From Tethya wilhelma (Eukaryota > Porifera > Demospongiae > Tethyida > Tethyidae): a stretch of 64,000 nt of DNA. A program made the translations under genes and the position numbers. A model generated the notes under the pieces. The model did no database searches and was not told where the DNA came from. It saw nothing but the letters and a program-made list of their open reading frames with translations. The stretch lies in NCBI GenBank assembly GCA_964030475.1, contig CAXIPT010000004.1, positions 4,084,211 through 4,148,210 of the forward strand, written 5' to 3'. Positions 21,925 through 33,671 of the stretch are shown piece by piece (the first letter of the stretch is position 1; the number at the start of each line of letters is the position of its first letter).

Positions 21925-22806
21925 CAGGTTTTCCCCATAATGCGCGAGGGGAAAGAGGGGGGAAGGCCTGGTAAAACTTCTCACGTGCTTTATATAAAAA
22001 ATTTTTGTTCATAAAATGTGTGAGCAACACTTAACACATATCTCTGCCAGGAAAACAAGCAGCTAGGTTTTCTGGAATGTTTACCTTTGACAACTAAATT
22101 TTTAAGTTGACAACAGTGCTACTGTAGTATCTGCCAACAAAATTGATTTTGACAAAAAGGGCCAGTAGGATGCAAACAAAGAAGCATGAAATCTTACACT
22201 GGTAGGTTTGTTAACTCATACTCACCTTTTGAGCTTTTTGAACGACAGAATAACTGTTTTTTGGTTAAGTATACTCAGGGCAGTTAAGGCTTGCCTCAAA
22301 ACGACGCGCACGCGCCCCGTGATATTTGAATTACATAATGTACTATGGACATTGTCGATGACGTATAATGCTTAATTTACAATCATGTTATAGCTCTTTT
22401 ACTCGAGAAAACAAAAGTATGAAGGTTTTAAGCTTTAGTTATACTATAAGTAAGCTGAATGTAAGAGCTACAGTAGCCAATCTCAATTTTACGCTCGCGA
22501 AGTTAATATGACGTCATTGGTTTAGTTGGAAAAGGCCGCATTGTTTGCAGATTTTGCTTTTCTAAACTATGTGTTTGTTTGATGGAAGGTGAAGATATAA
22601 CAAAGTGGAGATTTGAAGGTGATGACTTGGAGAAGTATAGACCTTGATCTTTTGCTGCAGCTCGATGATGAACTATGATCCAGTATGACATGAGCCACGC
22701 CCACTGGTGGGCAAGTTGCAGCTGCACTGTATTGTTCTGCTGAGTATCTGTGGCTCAATCCAAGCTGGTTAGCTGTGCTGTCAATGTGTGGCGAGTAATA
22801 TCAATC
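21925..22806. other. No gene seen
   Basis: Non-coding. Another GGCAGTTAAGGCTTGCC end-like piece at about 22276 recalls the MITE at 21215-21924. Confidence 0.4.
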
Positions 22807-22935
22807 ATGGTGAATAGTTGCTGTGTTACTAATTAACGTCACAGAAGTTCTGACTATGGTTTTTATCATTTCCCTCTGAATGATCTAGTGTGCTAAATGG
22901 GTGGCAGCTGTGAATCGATCTGCCCAGTAGAAACT
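22807..22935 (+). pseudogene. Degenerate THAP-type zinc-finger relic
   Basis: Starting at the ATG at 22807 the translation reads MVNSCCVTN, stop, RHRSSDYGFYHFPLNDL; then in the next frame KWVAAVNRS. This order (Cys pair at the N-terminus, Arg, FHxFP-like block, WVxAVxR) is the beginning of a THAP DNA-binding domain. An in-frame stop stands where a Cys is expected, and a frameshift follows. THAP domains occur in P-element-type and Kolobok-type transposases as well as host regulators; the origin cannot be told here. Confidence 0.55.
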
Positions 22936-23458
22936 AAATGCTAACACTATACCATTAATTTTGTTGAAGTTTTTATGTTTGCTCTGTGGACACGAACTCA
23001 GAATCAATATTGAAATGCCGAGCTTCATATAGCTTTTATCTCATTCATGCATGCAGACCTAATAAATCCTGATAACATCCTAAAATATTTTTCCTTCTAA
23101 AAAAATCTAACATCAACAGGCTGAAAGATTTAATTGAGAAATAAGAAAGCACGGTAGGATTGTTGCATTAACTTTGATCAATACTAAAGTTTGGCGCATT
23201 ATACATTCAAGCCAATCCCACTATTATTTGTGGCCATTGAAAGACTGACTATCCAATCGATGAAGGCTATATATGCCACAACACAAGATTACTTCAAGGA
23301 AGATAAAGTTGTAAGAGGATTGAATCTGGGATAATGAGGAAAGTATAATCACAGTCCTGTGAGGTCAAGTAAGATGGCATTAGCCCGACTATTGTGCCTG
23401 ATTTTAAATTTGTATTGTTTGTGTTGTTTTGTGATCCCTCGAGGACGAGTTGATCATT
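22936..23458. other. No gene seen; probable 3' part of an LTR retroelement
   Basis: No open frame. Its right end is a purine-rich tract (AAGAGGAGGGA, 23459-23469) directly before a TG...CA segment, as expected just upstream of a 3' LTR. Confidence 0.35.
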
Positions 23459-23471
23459 AAGAGGAGGGAAT

Positions 23472-23689
23472 TGTAATATGTTAGTTGTGTAACATGTGGT
23501 GCATATGACTTGTGTATGATGTAATTGTGGGAAAGCTAGTTGTATGTGTGTATGGTGTATGTTGCACTCACTGTGTGGACTATGGCAGTAAAGTTTGTTC
23601 TTGTGATACCATACGTAGGTTCTTGATAAAATGATCAGTTTATAATGTAATAATCCCCTAGGTTGCTTGGTGGAAACGGTAGTATTACA
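23472..23689 (+). mobile_element. LTR of a retrotransposon (3' LTR with polypurine tract)
   Basis: The segment starts TGTAATA and ends TATTACA, short inverted termini with TG/CA edges, and is preceded by the purine tract at 23459-23469. At 218 bp it is a short LTR. No gag or pol frame is found on either side and no second LTR is visible, so this is a fragment or a rearranged solo copy, probably Ty3/gypsy-like by the style of the tract. Family assignment is weak. Confidence 0.5.
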
Positions 23690-23734
23690 GAAGCTTTTAG
23701 GTAGTTTCAGTTATTTTAGGCAACTTACATTCGG

Positions 23735-23945
23735 ATTCCAAATAACACACACTTTTCTATGTAGAAAGGGATCGTCAAGGCATGAGTATACGGAATTTAA
23801 TTGAGAAATTGCTTTTTGCCTTTAGCTCGCAATTTTGTGAGAGACAAAAAATGATCGCAAACAAAAATCATTCAGGAATCAAGAGAATGCATAGTCTCTG
23901 AGAAATGTATAGCCAAGATAGAAGAATAAGCAGGGTCCTTTCATC
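23735..23945 (-). repeat. Rep-A fragment, diverged
   Basis: Reverse-orientation relic of the dispersed repeat at 35127-35810, recognisable from ATTCCAAATAACRCACACTT, a GTCAA junction and GCCAAGATAGAAGAATAAG. Confidence 0.5.
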
Positions 23946-24308
23946 GATCTTCATTACATATTGCTCCTTAAATTCTTCATTTGTTTCTTGGTGTTCTTGC
24001 TCTTCAGCCAGCCTATGTGCATCTCTTCAATTTCAATTTGAAGTGTCATTATGCTATATCCTCAGGGGTGGCTCAGGGTAGTTGAGATTGGGGGGGCAAT
24101 ATAGGGCCAGAAGGGCCCCTTCAGTGCAATGGGCTACGCCCATTGCCCTCTAGGGGGGTCTGGGGGCATGCCCCCCCAGAAACATTTGAAATTCTAGATG
24201 CTCTGAGATTGATTCTGGGGCCATTTGAGACATACTTTACCCTCATATGCTAGTTTTAAATCCATTTCATACCATTATCCCATATTATTAAACATTATAG
24301 TACAAAAA

Positions 24309-26629
24309 TTATTGCTGAACAAAATTTCCAAAATATCTGCTTCTTTCCTCGTTTGCCAAAATGAAGTCTCTCGCTACTTCATACAGATTCAAGGTATCTG
24401 TTAGGTCTTTGTGGATGTGTAGTATCATGCAGTTGTTTAGTCTTTGCTCTGTCATGGTTGCTCTCAAGTAGGTCAGTAGACGCCTTAAAGTTGAGAATGC
24501 TCTCTCTGATGTAGAGGAGGTAATGGGTACTGTTAAGTAAAGCCGTAAGAGCTTGTGAACTTCTGACAACACAATTCTGTACTTATCATACTTCATGGCA
24601 TCACAGATAGTTCGAATGCTAGTCACTCTCTTGACTTATGGCAGCGCCTGATGAATAACATCTACAAGTACTCTAAGGTGTCTTTCTAGTGAGTCAAAGT
24701 TTAAATCCTTGTTAAACACCGATTCTTTCAGTGTCTTCAATTCATCTTCATGACGATCTCCATTGGCAGATTTGATCAAAAGTGAGTGACTCCATGGCAA
24801 GAACTGGCTCCATAAATTCTTTCTGCTCAAACCTATCTAACAACTCTTGAATGAGAATGTCACAAGCCGAGTAGTATTTTTGTCGGAAATATTCCTTTGG
24901 CTCATCAAATTGATGAGGATCACTGCCACCAAACCGTTTTGGAGGTCTGCGATACCTTGGCAGTTTTGGCTCACCAATTTCCAGATCACTAGCTTGAACT
25001 ACAACCCGTTTATAAAACTCATCAAAGGCTTCATCAGATCGCTGTCGTTGATAGAACGATCTTGTTAGACTTACAGCTGAAACTGCTTCCTTTACAGAGG
25101 TATCCTTTGCTTGCAAGGCTTTAGATGTTTCTTCAGCAACACCAAAAAGCAGATGACACAGTTTTAAGCCAAAGAATATTTCAAACCTCTCAAGAACAGA
25201 TAGAACCCCAGCAGCTTTTAAACCATATTCATCATGAGTAGTACGATGAATTTCTTCCATGGTATCCATTAACACAGAGTACTGCTTAATCACCGCATCC
25301 ACAGCTACCGTTCTGACTGTCCAGCGAGTAGGGCAAAGAGGCTTGACACCGCACTTTGGCCCATCACTCTGCAACAGCTTTTCATTAAACAGATGTGCTC
25401 GCTTAGGAGAGTACTTAAGTAATTTAACTATTTCCCTCACAATATCCATAGAATCCTGTAGAAGCTCTACTTGTCGTGAAACATCTTGAAGACAGAGATT
25501 TAGTGAATGTGCCAGACAGTGAACAGGAAGAGCTGCTGGGACGTCATTCTTAATGCGGGTTGCAAGACGTTTCCTCTTTCCTTGCATGGCTGACGCTCCA
25601 TCATAGGCCTGTCCTCGGCATAGTGATAAAGGTAAGTTACAACGTATGAGCAGATCTTTTACAACCATGTACAGAGTGTTTGCAGTTGTATCGGGAAGAC
25701 TAAACAGGCCAACAGAATCTTCACTGATGACATAGTCAACGTTAACATATCTGATGGTCAGATTAAGTTGCTCACTGCATGTTACATCAGTTGCCTCATC
25801 CACAATTATGGCAAACCAACATGGGTCAACACTCTTGATTCGGAACAAAAGATTTCTAAGAACACTGTGACCCATCAAGGTGATTAATTCATTTACAATG
25901 TCGTGAGACATGTACTTTCCTTCTTCAATCCATGACTTTATAGTAGCATTATCGTTCGACCAGGTTTTCAGTAGTTGTTGCAAATTGCCTTCTTCTTCAG
26001 TATGGCTTCTAAGCGCAATGCCTTGCCGGAGAAGAAATTTCATTGCCTCAAGTTGTTTCCTAACCGTCGGGTTTCTTGAACTTTAGCACATTGGCTTCCA
26101 TATGAGAGTCAGAGTTCTCATGTATTCTGAATTTTTCAACAGCCTTCTTGTAGTTGTCAAACCCTTTCACGGAAAAAGCTTCATCCCCTTTCTTACTGAA
26201 TGTAAATAATTTATGCTTATGGGCATACCTGCAGTACACACAAAACACTTTCTTCTGTGCTGTACATAGCGTGATCCATTGAAACTTGTCATACCATGCT
26301 GGCAAGAACTTGCGACCTTTTCTTGTGAACAAACAGAGGACTTTGCCTTCAACTGGGTGATATGCCCGCTGATCATCGCTACAGCACATGCAACTCTGGT
26401 CAGTAGACCCAGGTTTTGGTAAGTCTAATTTTGGTGGTTGCTCCGCACTGTTAGAGTCTAGTTGTGACTCATCTCCAGAAACATCAGTCTCAGATTCATC
26501 ACCCCTGCTTTCAAAAGAAGTACTGTCTGTAACTGTGGTATTAGTTTCCTTCCTTCTCTTTTCACATGACCACAAATCTAACAAACTTGTTTGACTCTCC
26601 TTCCTTTTCATCATGCTGGCACACGTCAC
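24309..26629 (-). pseudogene. hAT transposase (TTF zinc finger - DUF4371-like - hAT C-terminal), copy 1
   Basis: Three consecutive parts are recognisable. First is a TTF-type zinc-binding region (RKFLPAWYDKFQWITLC ... VFCVYCRYA ... IHENSDSH). Then comes the RNase-H-like core with catalytic-type Asp in WFAIIVDEATDVTC and in GQAYDGASAM, plus HCLAHSLNLC. Last is the hAT dimerisation end with SSTSERAFSTLRRLL carrying the third acidic residue. Against copy 2, this copy lacks 55 and 7 bp near 26040-26090, has a 4-bp duplication near 24785 and a C-to-T nonsense change giving a stop at 24633-24635. It is therefore dead. The N-terminal 80 residues are acidic and Ser/Thr-rich. The family is the group that includes ZMYM/ZNF862-like animal genes. 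Confidence 0.9.
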
Positions 26630-26639
26630 AGGAAAAAAA

Positions 26640-27010
26640 TGTTAAAACTCCACAGATACTGTTGACAATTAGACTACTATTTTTCCATATTGCTAAAACT
26701 CTATACTTACTGATCACACTGTCTCCACACTTTCTCCACATACATTCTGCACACATAAATGCTCCACAGTTGCTATCTATGCTTTCACTACAATTAATCC
26801 ATAATGACTTTCTAACCACAAATTCTACACATGTCAACAAAAACTCCACAGTTATTTTCATTCGTTTCTCTACAGAAATTCTATACTTTTCAGTCACAAA
26901 AACACCACAATTGATTATTAATTCATTTACTCCACAGTATACAGTTTATATCCATGCTTTCTCCACACTACGATATGTCAACATTATGACCACACCAAGT
27001 TTATCCACTA
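26640..27010 (+). repeat. Irregular CTCCACA-rich tract
   Basis: CTCCACA or close variants (CTCTACA, TTCTACA, ACCACA) recur about every 20-40 bases between CATT/ATT-rich spacers, with bits such as ACTCCACAGTTATT and ACTCCACAGATACTG. It looks like an old, drifted tandem repeat. The open frame across it is low complexity. Confidence 0.45.
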
Positions 27011-27999
27011 AATCTGCATGATACTTCTATGCAGAATATTTTATAATATAACACCCTCATGATTCAAAGAATAATTTCCTAAATATTGTTTCAGTCATTA
27101 TTGAGCATTATGTCTAGAACAGAGACTTGTAAAATCGAAACAGAACCAGAAACATAGGTAACGTAATCATATAGAGAAGTTGTGGATTATTAATATTAGG
27201 TAAAGATCGTTGTTTATATATACGCATAAGCCACGGACTATTGGTTGCTTCTATAGCTGACAACCGTTGCCCATATCAATGCCATATATAATGCTACGCG
27301 CATATGAGTCAGCGGAAGGCCACATGCATGGAAGTGTACATGATAAATTTAAAGGGATACTATTTAAATATTAATCGTGTGTCTGTCCTACAATTGCTGA
27401 TTTTGTCTAACTCCATACTCCAAACAAACACAATTGACGACCCTTTTCCTTTTTTGTTGTATAATGTTAATTATTATTAGCAAAGATTAAACATTCAATG
27501 ATAATCTGGTGGGAGTACAAATGATCAACATAATGCGATATTAATTGTCTTCTTGAAGCTGTATATAGCTGCCTGCTCTAGCGAGATCGATCCATACATT
27601 ACCTTTTTATATGTGCGCGCTTGCCAGCTATCACACTTGTACACTATATACCTGCGTATATCTGATATAGTCTAGCCCTAGTACCACATACATCTTCACA
27701 ATATAATTTAGGTAACTGTTATATAATCATCTTGTACAATAAATATTACATAATATAATTACTTTTTATTAATCCCATGATCATAAAAGTCACAACCATA
27801 ATTTTATTTACCTGCACTACCTTTTCTTTAATCAATACATACATGTACGTGTACTTAAAAGACAGACAACAAAGTAAAAATCAATTGCTAGAAAAGAATT
27901 ATTCAATAGGTCTGATAGTGGAGAAGCCTTCAGAAATGCTGCCATGGATATACGATCGAGTTCAACTCTTCTTGCCTTGCTTTGATCTATATATATATT

Positions 28000-28133
28000 A
28001 CAAGTAGTAAAAATTTTAAATTAAAAATGAAGTATATAGTCATGTGCTGAAAATGAGGCATGCCTTGTTCCAATACTTTTTAACGCACTGCCCATTCCTA
28101 CACTACTTATTTTTTGAAATTTTTACTACTTGT
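28000..28133. repeat. Rep-C compact foldback
   Basis: Starts ACAAGTAGTAAAAATTT and ends with its complement; 134 bp. GCCCATTCCTACAC lies inside the right end. The similarity to 2697-2970 continues after it to about 28370. Confidence 0.75.
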
Positions 28134-28707
28134 TCATTCACGTTTTTCAACACTATAGTGTAGAAATTGTTAGAGACTGGTTAGTCCGTATAAAAAGCTT
28201 GAGTAGCAGCTACATGCACTATATTAACCGAAGGAGGCTAATGCGCATGCACATAATGCCACGAGGATAGATAATGACCTTTGAACTCTAACTGCAAAGA
28301 TGGCTGAATTGAAGTACATGAATTTATACACTGAGTTTCAAAGCTTTCTAGTTTTTGTTTAGGCGTATTTGTGATAAAAACGAGTATCTAGGAGTATCTT
28401 ATACACATCAAGCAAAGTTCAGCTACAGTACACATTTAGATGGTAAGGACATACAACTAGTTGGTTTACCTTTGACCCCCTGTGCTACTCTATTGTCACC
28501 TCTACCAAGAGTGTACACTCTTGCCTCCACCCAGTCATCCAGTATCTGCATGGCAATTTAACCAATAAAGAGTTAGGTTGGCAGGAATGCAATGGCAAAC
28601 AAATGTAATATATGTTGTGTTAATTGCAACCTAGACCATAATTCCAAAGTCAACTCTTAAGTGCATGTGCATGGGAAGCTACGGATGTTAACCCTTGTCC
28701 CCATTCC

Positions 28708-28783
28708 TCACACACACACGCATGCACACACACACACACACACGCACGCACGCACGCACGTACGCATGCGCACACACACACAC

Positions 28784-28822
<39 letters not shown>
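28708..28822. repeat. CA/CG dinucleotide microsatellite
   Basis: About 115 bp of CA repeats with CGCACG interruptions in the middle. Confidence 0.95.
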
Positions 28823-28823
<1 letters not shown>

Positions 28824-29479
28824 GTTGTGGCCTTCCAGCTCTGTACCTGTGTGGAAAAGTGTATCGACTAGCTAAGCTGTGGATGCATGGCCATCATCAC
28901 TTTAAATGTTCAGTCAACCGGTCCTCATTTTCAGCCTTGCCTGTTCGTATAAGTGAATGTAAGAATAGTGTACTCATTACCAAATCATAGCTAGTCATTA
29001 TATTATGACAAAGATACGCATGGCATAAAAGAAGTGAAATGAGAAAAATAGTGAAAGCTGAAGAGAGAAAAGAAGAGATCCAGTGCACCCAGCTGTTTAA
29101 GGCTCACAATCGATCACATAACACATGCACAGCTTCACAAACTGTTAACCAGCTTAGAAATAAGAGCAACACAAGCAGATGGAGATATAGACTCTACAGT
29201 GTGCACATGCTTGTATTGGGGAATCAGCTTTCTGAAAATTGGTAAGGAGTTTAACTTTACAATCCTCTATTGTAAGTCAATACATCTGTGATACTGGAAA
29301 GGAGTTCTTGTAGATTTGGGTGAGCATTTCAGTGAGCATACACTTGCATACACTTGCAAGGTCCACAGGTTACTAATGAATGGAGTAAAATGGTAAAGAC
29401 TGTCCTACTTGTTTCACTTACTGCAGTACATATATACAACAAAGCATCAATATGATCACACAATGACCCCTAGTGTTAA

Positions 29480-29852
29480 AGGCGCAGTTTCAAGGAAACC
29501 TTAGGAGTTGTGCCTACATCACGTAATGAAGCCATATTGTGCACGTAATTCCTGCCTGCAGAATCTAGCGAGCCTCCAAGCTCTTTAGATTTAGCCAATG
29601 CTCATGAAAAGCTCCAGTATTATTCTTCGCTAATTTGTTGGCTTATCCAGCTACATTTTTCCTGGCTGCACTTGTTTTCAATGCTAAATTTGCGAGTTCT
29701 CGATTGCAAACACATCGACAAAAAATGTGCGTTTCTCCATAAGTGTGCCAAAAAGTTACATTTTGATGATGTATTTTGACCAATCGGGTTTTAATTTTTG
29801 GGCCAGGAATTTAAAAAATTGGCTGTGTAACTACTTCTGTGAAACTATGCCT
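29480..29852. mobile_element. TTAA-flanked MITE
   Basis: Ends AGGCGCAGTTTCA and TGAAACTATGCCT are inverted repeats, bordered by TTAA at 29476-29479 and 29853-29856. TTAA targets are used by piggyBac and Kolobok transposases. It is 373 bp with no coding capacity. Confidence 0.7.
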
Positions 29853-30341
29853 TTAAGCAAGTTGGTGCAGCCAGCTATAGCTACTTTTGTTCTCTGGCTA
29901 CAGAGAAAGACAAAGGACTAACACAAACTGTTAATCAGTTTATACTTAAAATTTAATAAGAGAAACACAAGAAAATGACAGTATTGTGATTAAGTTTAAT
30001 AAAAGTCTAGAGGGGGGGGGGGGATTGTGGACACTCCTATATACAGACAACCAGGAGGCTACACACTGGTTGTATTAATTCTTTTAATTAGAGAGAAATT
30101 TTGTTTTTGCAAGTCAACATTGGGTTTTACTGTTTGCCATGTTGAGGCACCATGGGACAACAAACGTAAGGTACGCTACGGTTGTTTAGAGTGCTGCCTA
30201 TAGCAGTGCAGCGCAGCACTGTAATTATATTTTTAGCCTGGCTTCAGTAAGCAAATGTGGGGGGGGGCAAGGACCCTCCAACCTTCATTTTGGGGGGGCA
30301 GTTGCCCCCTCTGCCCCCCCTGTTCCGCCGCCCCTGATCCT

Positions 30342-31319
30342 TATATAGTTCAGTTCTCATTTTAGTGGCCTCAGTACATTATCCTATTATTGATTTCCTG
30401 CTGTACTTGCTTGTATATGTTATTGAATCTGTTAGTATTACAGTAACTGTAACAAGCTTCTCAGTAGGGGCCCATGGTATGGCTGTGCCACATTTCGATT
30501 CTTCCCAGTGTTTTTATTCGACATGACTTGATCATCAAGGTTAGCAGTTTGGCAGTCATGAAACTTCTACTGTTTGTCTTCCGTTTGAGTGTCACTAATA
30601 GCTCCATACAATAATTGCTAATCATCTAAGTAGGATGAGGTCTAACCTTTAGGCAACTTTGGATCTCGGCCATAGAGTAGAAAAAAAGAATGGAATTTCT
30701 CTAGTGTTCTTACACTACTAAGCTGCAAGGAATAGTAGCATTGGCAATTGCTTATCCAATTTGGTTGTTATCAGATAATTGGCAAGCATATTTGATTAAA
30801 TCGTTCTACAAGCCAATAACTAATATATTTAGAGAATATGATTGATTTTACAAAAACTCTTAATTGACTCCTCTATCTGACAAAAGGCATACCTTGATGG
30901 CAGATAACAAATATTCTTCAACCCATCTTGTCAGATAATCCATGAAGAGATACAGTACCAGTCAAAAAAATTGTCAGTGAGAGGCCTAGGGAGGCTTCTC
31001 TCTATTGGCAAGTATGCCGATCAACAAAAGGTGTAGGTCTACATAAGTATCACTATCTGTAGTATAGGCCTAAGCTATGGCATAGTGTACTGTACATGTG
31101 TTCTGGTAGGCATTCTATAAACCTGTGGTTAAATTTCAAACCAAGTGTGTTGCTATAAGCGTGTTGCATATAAAAACCCAGCATGCAAACCAGTCTATCA
31201 CTTGCAAAGTCAGTAGGTTAGTGAACTTGAAGTCACGCGTTAGTGTGTTGTTGTAGATTCTATACCGGTATTACCCTATTTGGTGCAAACAGTAAGCCCA
31301 GCTTTGTGCATTTGTGTTC
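30342..31319. other. Right flank of hAT-1, no gene seen
   Basis: The first ~100 bp is the continuation of the coiled-coil relic (matches 45-130). The rest is non-coding up to the start codon at 31320. Confidence 0.45.
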
Positions 31320-33112
31320 ATGGAAGAAGAATGTCAAGAGCCCACCTCTGTATGGGTGACTTGGATAAAGAATGGGAGGTCTACATACAATGGGCAAACA
31401 GATCTCGTACAAGTAGACCAAATAGTTAACCGCCCCAGTAAACTTGCTACTAATACTAGAGTTACAGTGTATTGAGAGTACCAAACAAGGAAGTTTTGGA
31501 ACGGAATTATTGCCAGTGAAAAGAGGAAGAAAATGACCATTAAGGAGGTGCAGGCACTTATACAATCTCTGCCATCAGCAACAGAAGCAGCCATAACCCA
31601 TCAGAGCAGTCAGACCCTCCGTTCTGCAGCTGATGGAGAGAAGGGTAACCCCCTCTCTTCTGAAACGTCTGTTCATGCGAGCAAAAGTGGCTTTTACTGT
31701 AGTTATCCAAAAAAAAAAACGAAAGAGGGCTGCTAAAAATCGTGACATGCCATCACCAAAGAAAATCTCTCTATAGCTAAAGAGCTTTTTGCATCACCAA
31801 ACAATGGGATTGCAGGTATGACATATGTATATACAAAAAAAACTATCCTTGCACTTTAATATATGCACTCGATGTTAATTTCTAGAGTATTGGCTCCCAA
31901 ACTGAGCAAATTGCTCTTAAGAGATATATTGGCATTCAAGTAGATCCAGAGCCAATTGGCCACAAGACGGTTGAGACGCAGACTGATCTGCCATTTACAT
32001 GTATGTACAGCACAGTATCTTTAATATTTTGTGCTAACAAATAAATGCTTGGTAAACTGATTCAAAATTGTGAACCATACAAGTGTAAAAAGATTATCTA
32101 ATTATCGGCCAGCAGTAGTAATATACAATATTATGTGTATATATTGTTGCAGACAGTGACACTGTGGTATTGCATCATATGAAAGACACCATCCCAGGCA
32201 ATGACTATGCAAGTGCATATGCCAGTTTGTCAGTGGTAAGTTCAATATTGTAGTGTTGATTCCTCTAAAATGATTCTCTGTTGTCTTGTAGCCAAGCACG
32301 AGCTTTCATGCATGCATACTGTTCAATACTTTGTAGTGTTATTCTCACAATGGTTACCATGAATTCTGTGAACTATGTACCATACGATATTAATTTATAC
32401 TGAGGTTTTAATAATATTATAGGTAGTGGCGGTATGCAGCAATTACATCTTGAAGATAGCTTGTCATATATGAGCCACGACAACACAATGGAAGATTCTT
32501 TAAATTTGGAGCCAAATTCTTTTGATACTGCATTACGTTCAATGAATTCTTCGTCCTTCAACATCCAGATACCTCCACATCCTGTTGATGAGGTTGTCAC
32601 AGTGGCACTCATGATCAGCAACAAGTTGCACTTGGTCCATCACATTAAACCATGACACCATTACAGAATGATCAAATGCCATCAGCACACAAACTAATTT
32701 TGGACCTGACATCGATAGAACATTGGAACCAATTGTTCACAAGTCTGACAATTTTCAGCAGCAAATATGTCCACAACCTGTACAACCTGTCTATGGTACT
32801 GCATCTAGCTCTCAGCAACTTACACTAAGTCTACCACAGTTAACTCAACAAGCTGTGCCACTACCCACAAAACCAGAAAAAGCAACTCCTCCACAGAAGC
32901 ATTCTCCCCTGCCAATACCAAAAACACCTGAAGCGATAAAAATTAACACAATCATTAGCATGGAGAAGTTCCAAGATCCAGCGAATGTGGTGGCATTTAC
33001 CAATCAGCTTGGTCTTACAATAATCGGAAGGAAACAAATGAGTCAAAGTGGTCTTGGCAAAGGAACGGGTGGAAGTAGCGGACAACTTATGAGACCAAAA
33101 TCAAAGAAATAA
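31320..33112 (+). pseudogene. Damaged multi-exon gene, function unknown
   Basis: An ATG at 31320 opens MEEECQEPTSVWVTWIKNGR, continuing in the same frame past one TGA (after NTRVTVY, where the context suggests a lost Trp) into KFWNGIIASEKRKKMTIKEV and a basic stretch. An A-run near 31710-31720 shifts the frame into KKKRKRAAKNRDMPSPKK. Later exon-like pieces with plausible splice borders are about 31889-32000 (SIGSQTEQIALKRYIGIQVD ... VETQTDLPF), 32152-32236 and 32423-33112; the last is Gln/Pro-rich and ends QLMRPKSKK. The VYWE...FW.G pattern recalls a small Tudor-like fold, but this is speculative, and the exon phases do not all fit. It may be a decayed gene, or intact with sequencing errors. 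Confidence 0.45.
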
Positions 33113-33429
33113 AAAACCTAGTTATAAAACAATTTAAATATACATTCAAAGGAGACATATGGAAAGAGAAGGAAGATAGGCATGAAATGCCTAACGTATA
33201 AGAGCAGAAGATAAAAAGAAAGGCAAATAGCTACTTTAGTTGCCTATAGTTTGTTATGACTGGTGACACTTATAATATTATCAAATTTGTGTAATCTGCA
33301 TTAATACTATACCTGAACAGATCATCATTCTGATACACACTCATAATGTAAACTATCATCAAAATAACCTCACAAAAACACGTGGCCTTCAATGATATAA
33401 TGAAAAGAACATTCAACCATGTGACCAAC

Positions 33430-33518
33430 TCTCATTGGGAAGTATTGCGGTCACATGATTGGAATATAATTAACGGACTTGCAACTCAGCAAAGGTACAC
33501 TCATGTCGTACCTCACAT
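33430..33518. repeat. Rep-D fragment
   Basis: Shares TATTGCGGTCACATGATTGG and CAGCAAAGGTACACTCRTGTCGTACC with the foldback at 61925-62072; the left arm is degraded. Confidence 0.55.
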
Positions 33519-33671
33519 ACCACTCATTCGTTTTATATATTAATTAGTGCCATGGTGATATGTCCCCATAATTTGGTGTCTTAAATTATGGTAGATACAT
33601 GTTCAAACTTGTAATTTGATACTGATGATGTACAGCTAGCTATACATTACTTGTACTCAAATGGATACATA

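Larger units (their letters stand above)
26630..30068. other. ~3.4-kb insertion or expansion within hAT-1
   Basis: Absent from the sister hAT copy, where the flanking bases run almost directly together near 47613-47625. It contains a diverged CTCCACA-rich repetitive tract (26640-27010), a Rep-C copy with its flanking repeat (28000-28370), a CA microsatellite, a TTAA MITE (29480-29852) and a G12 run at 30012-30023. I see no convincing gene in it and no clear target duplication at its edges. Confidence 0.6.
24063..30336 (-). mobile_element. hAT element copy 1 (hAT-1), 6.3 kb
   Basis: The element is read on the minus strand: its 5' end is at 30336 and its 3' end at 24063. Ends are CAGGGGTGGCTCAGG at 24063 and, on the minus strand, CAGGGGCGGCGGAACAGG at 30336. 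A perfect 5-bp duplication ATCCT flanks it at 24058-24062 and 30337-30341. C/G-rich subterminal tracts follow both ends. The transposase gene occupies 26629-24309. Compared with copy 2 (47350-50946), about 3.4 kb (26630-30068) is extra and looks inserted between the 5' leader and the coding region. The target was a sequence like 1-130 of this window. Confidence 0.85.

Noticed and set aside
26566..27021. 151-residue plus-strand frame
   Set aside because: It spans the antisense of the hAT-1 N-terminus and the CTCCACA tract; low complexity explains its openness.
28661..28990. 109-residue His/Thr-rich frame
   Set aside because: It is the translation of the CA microsatellite.
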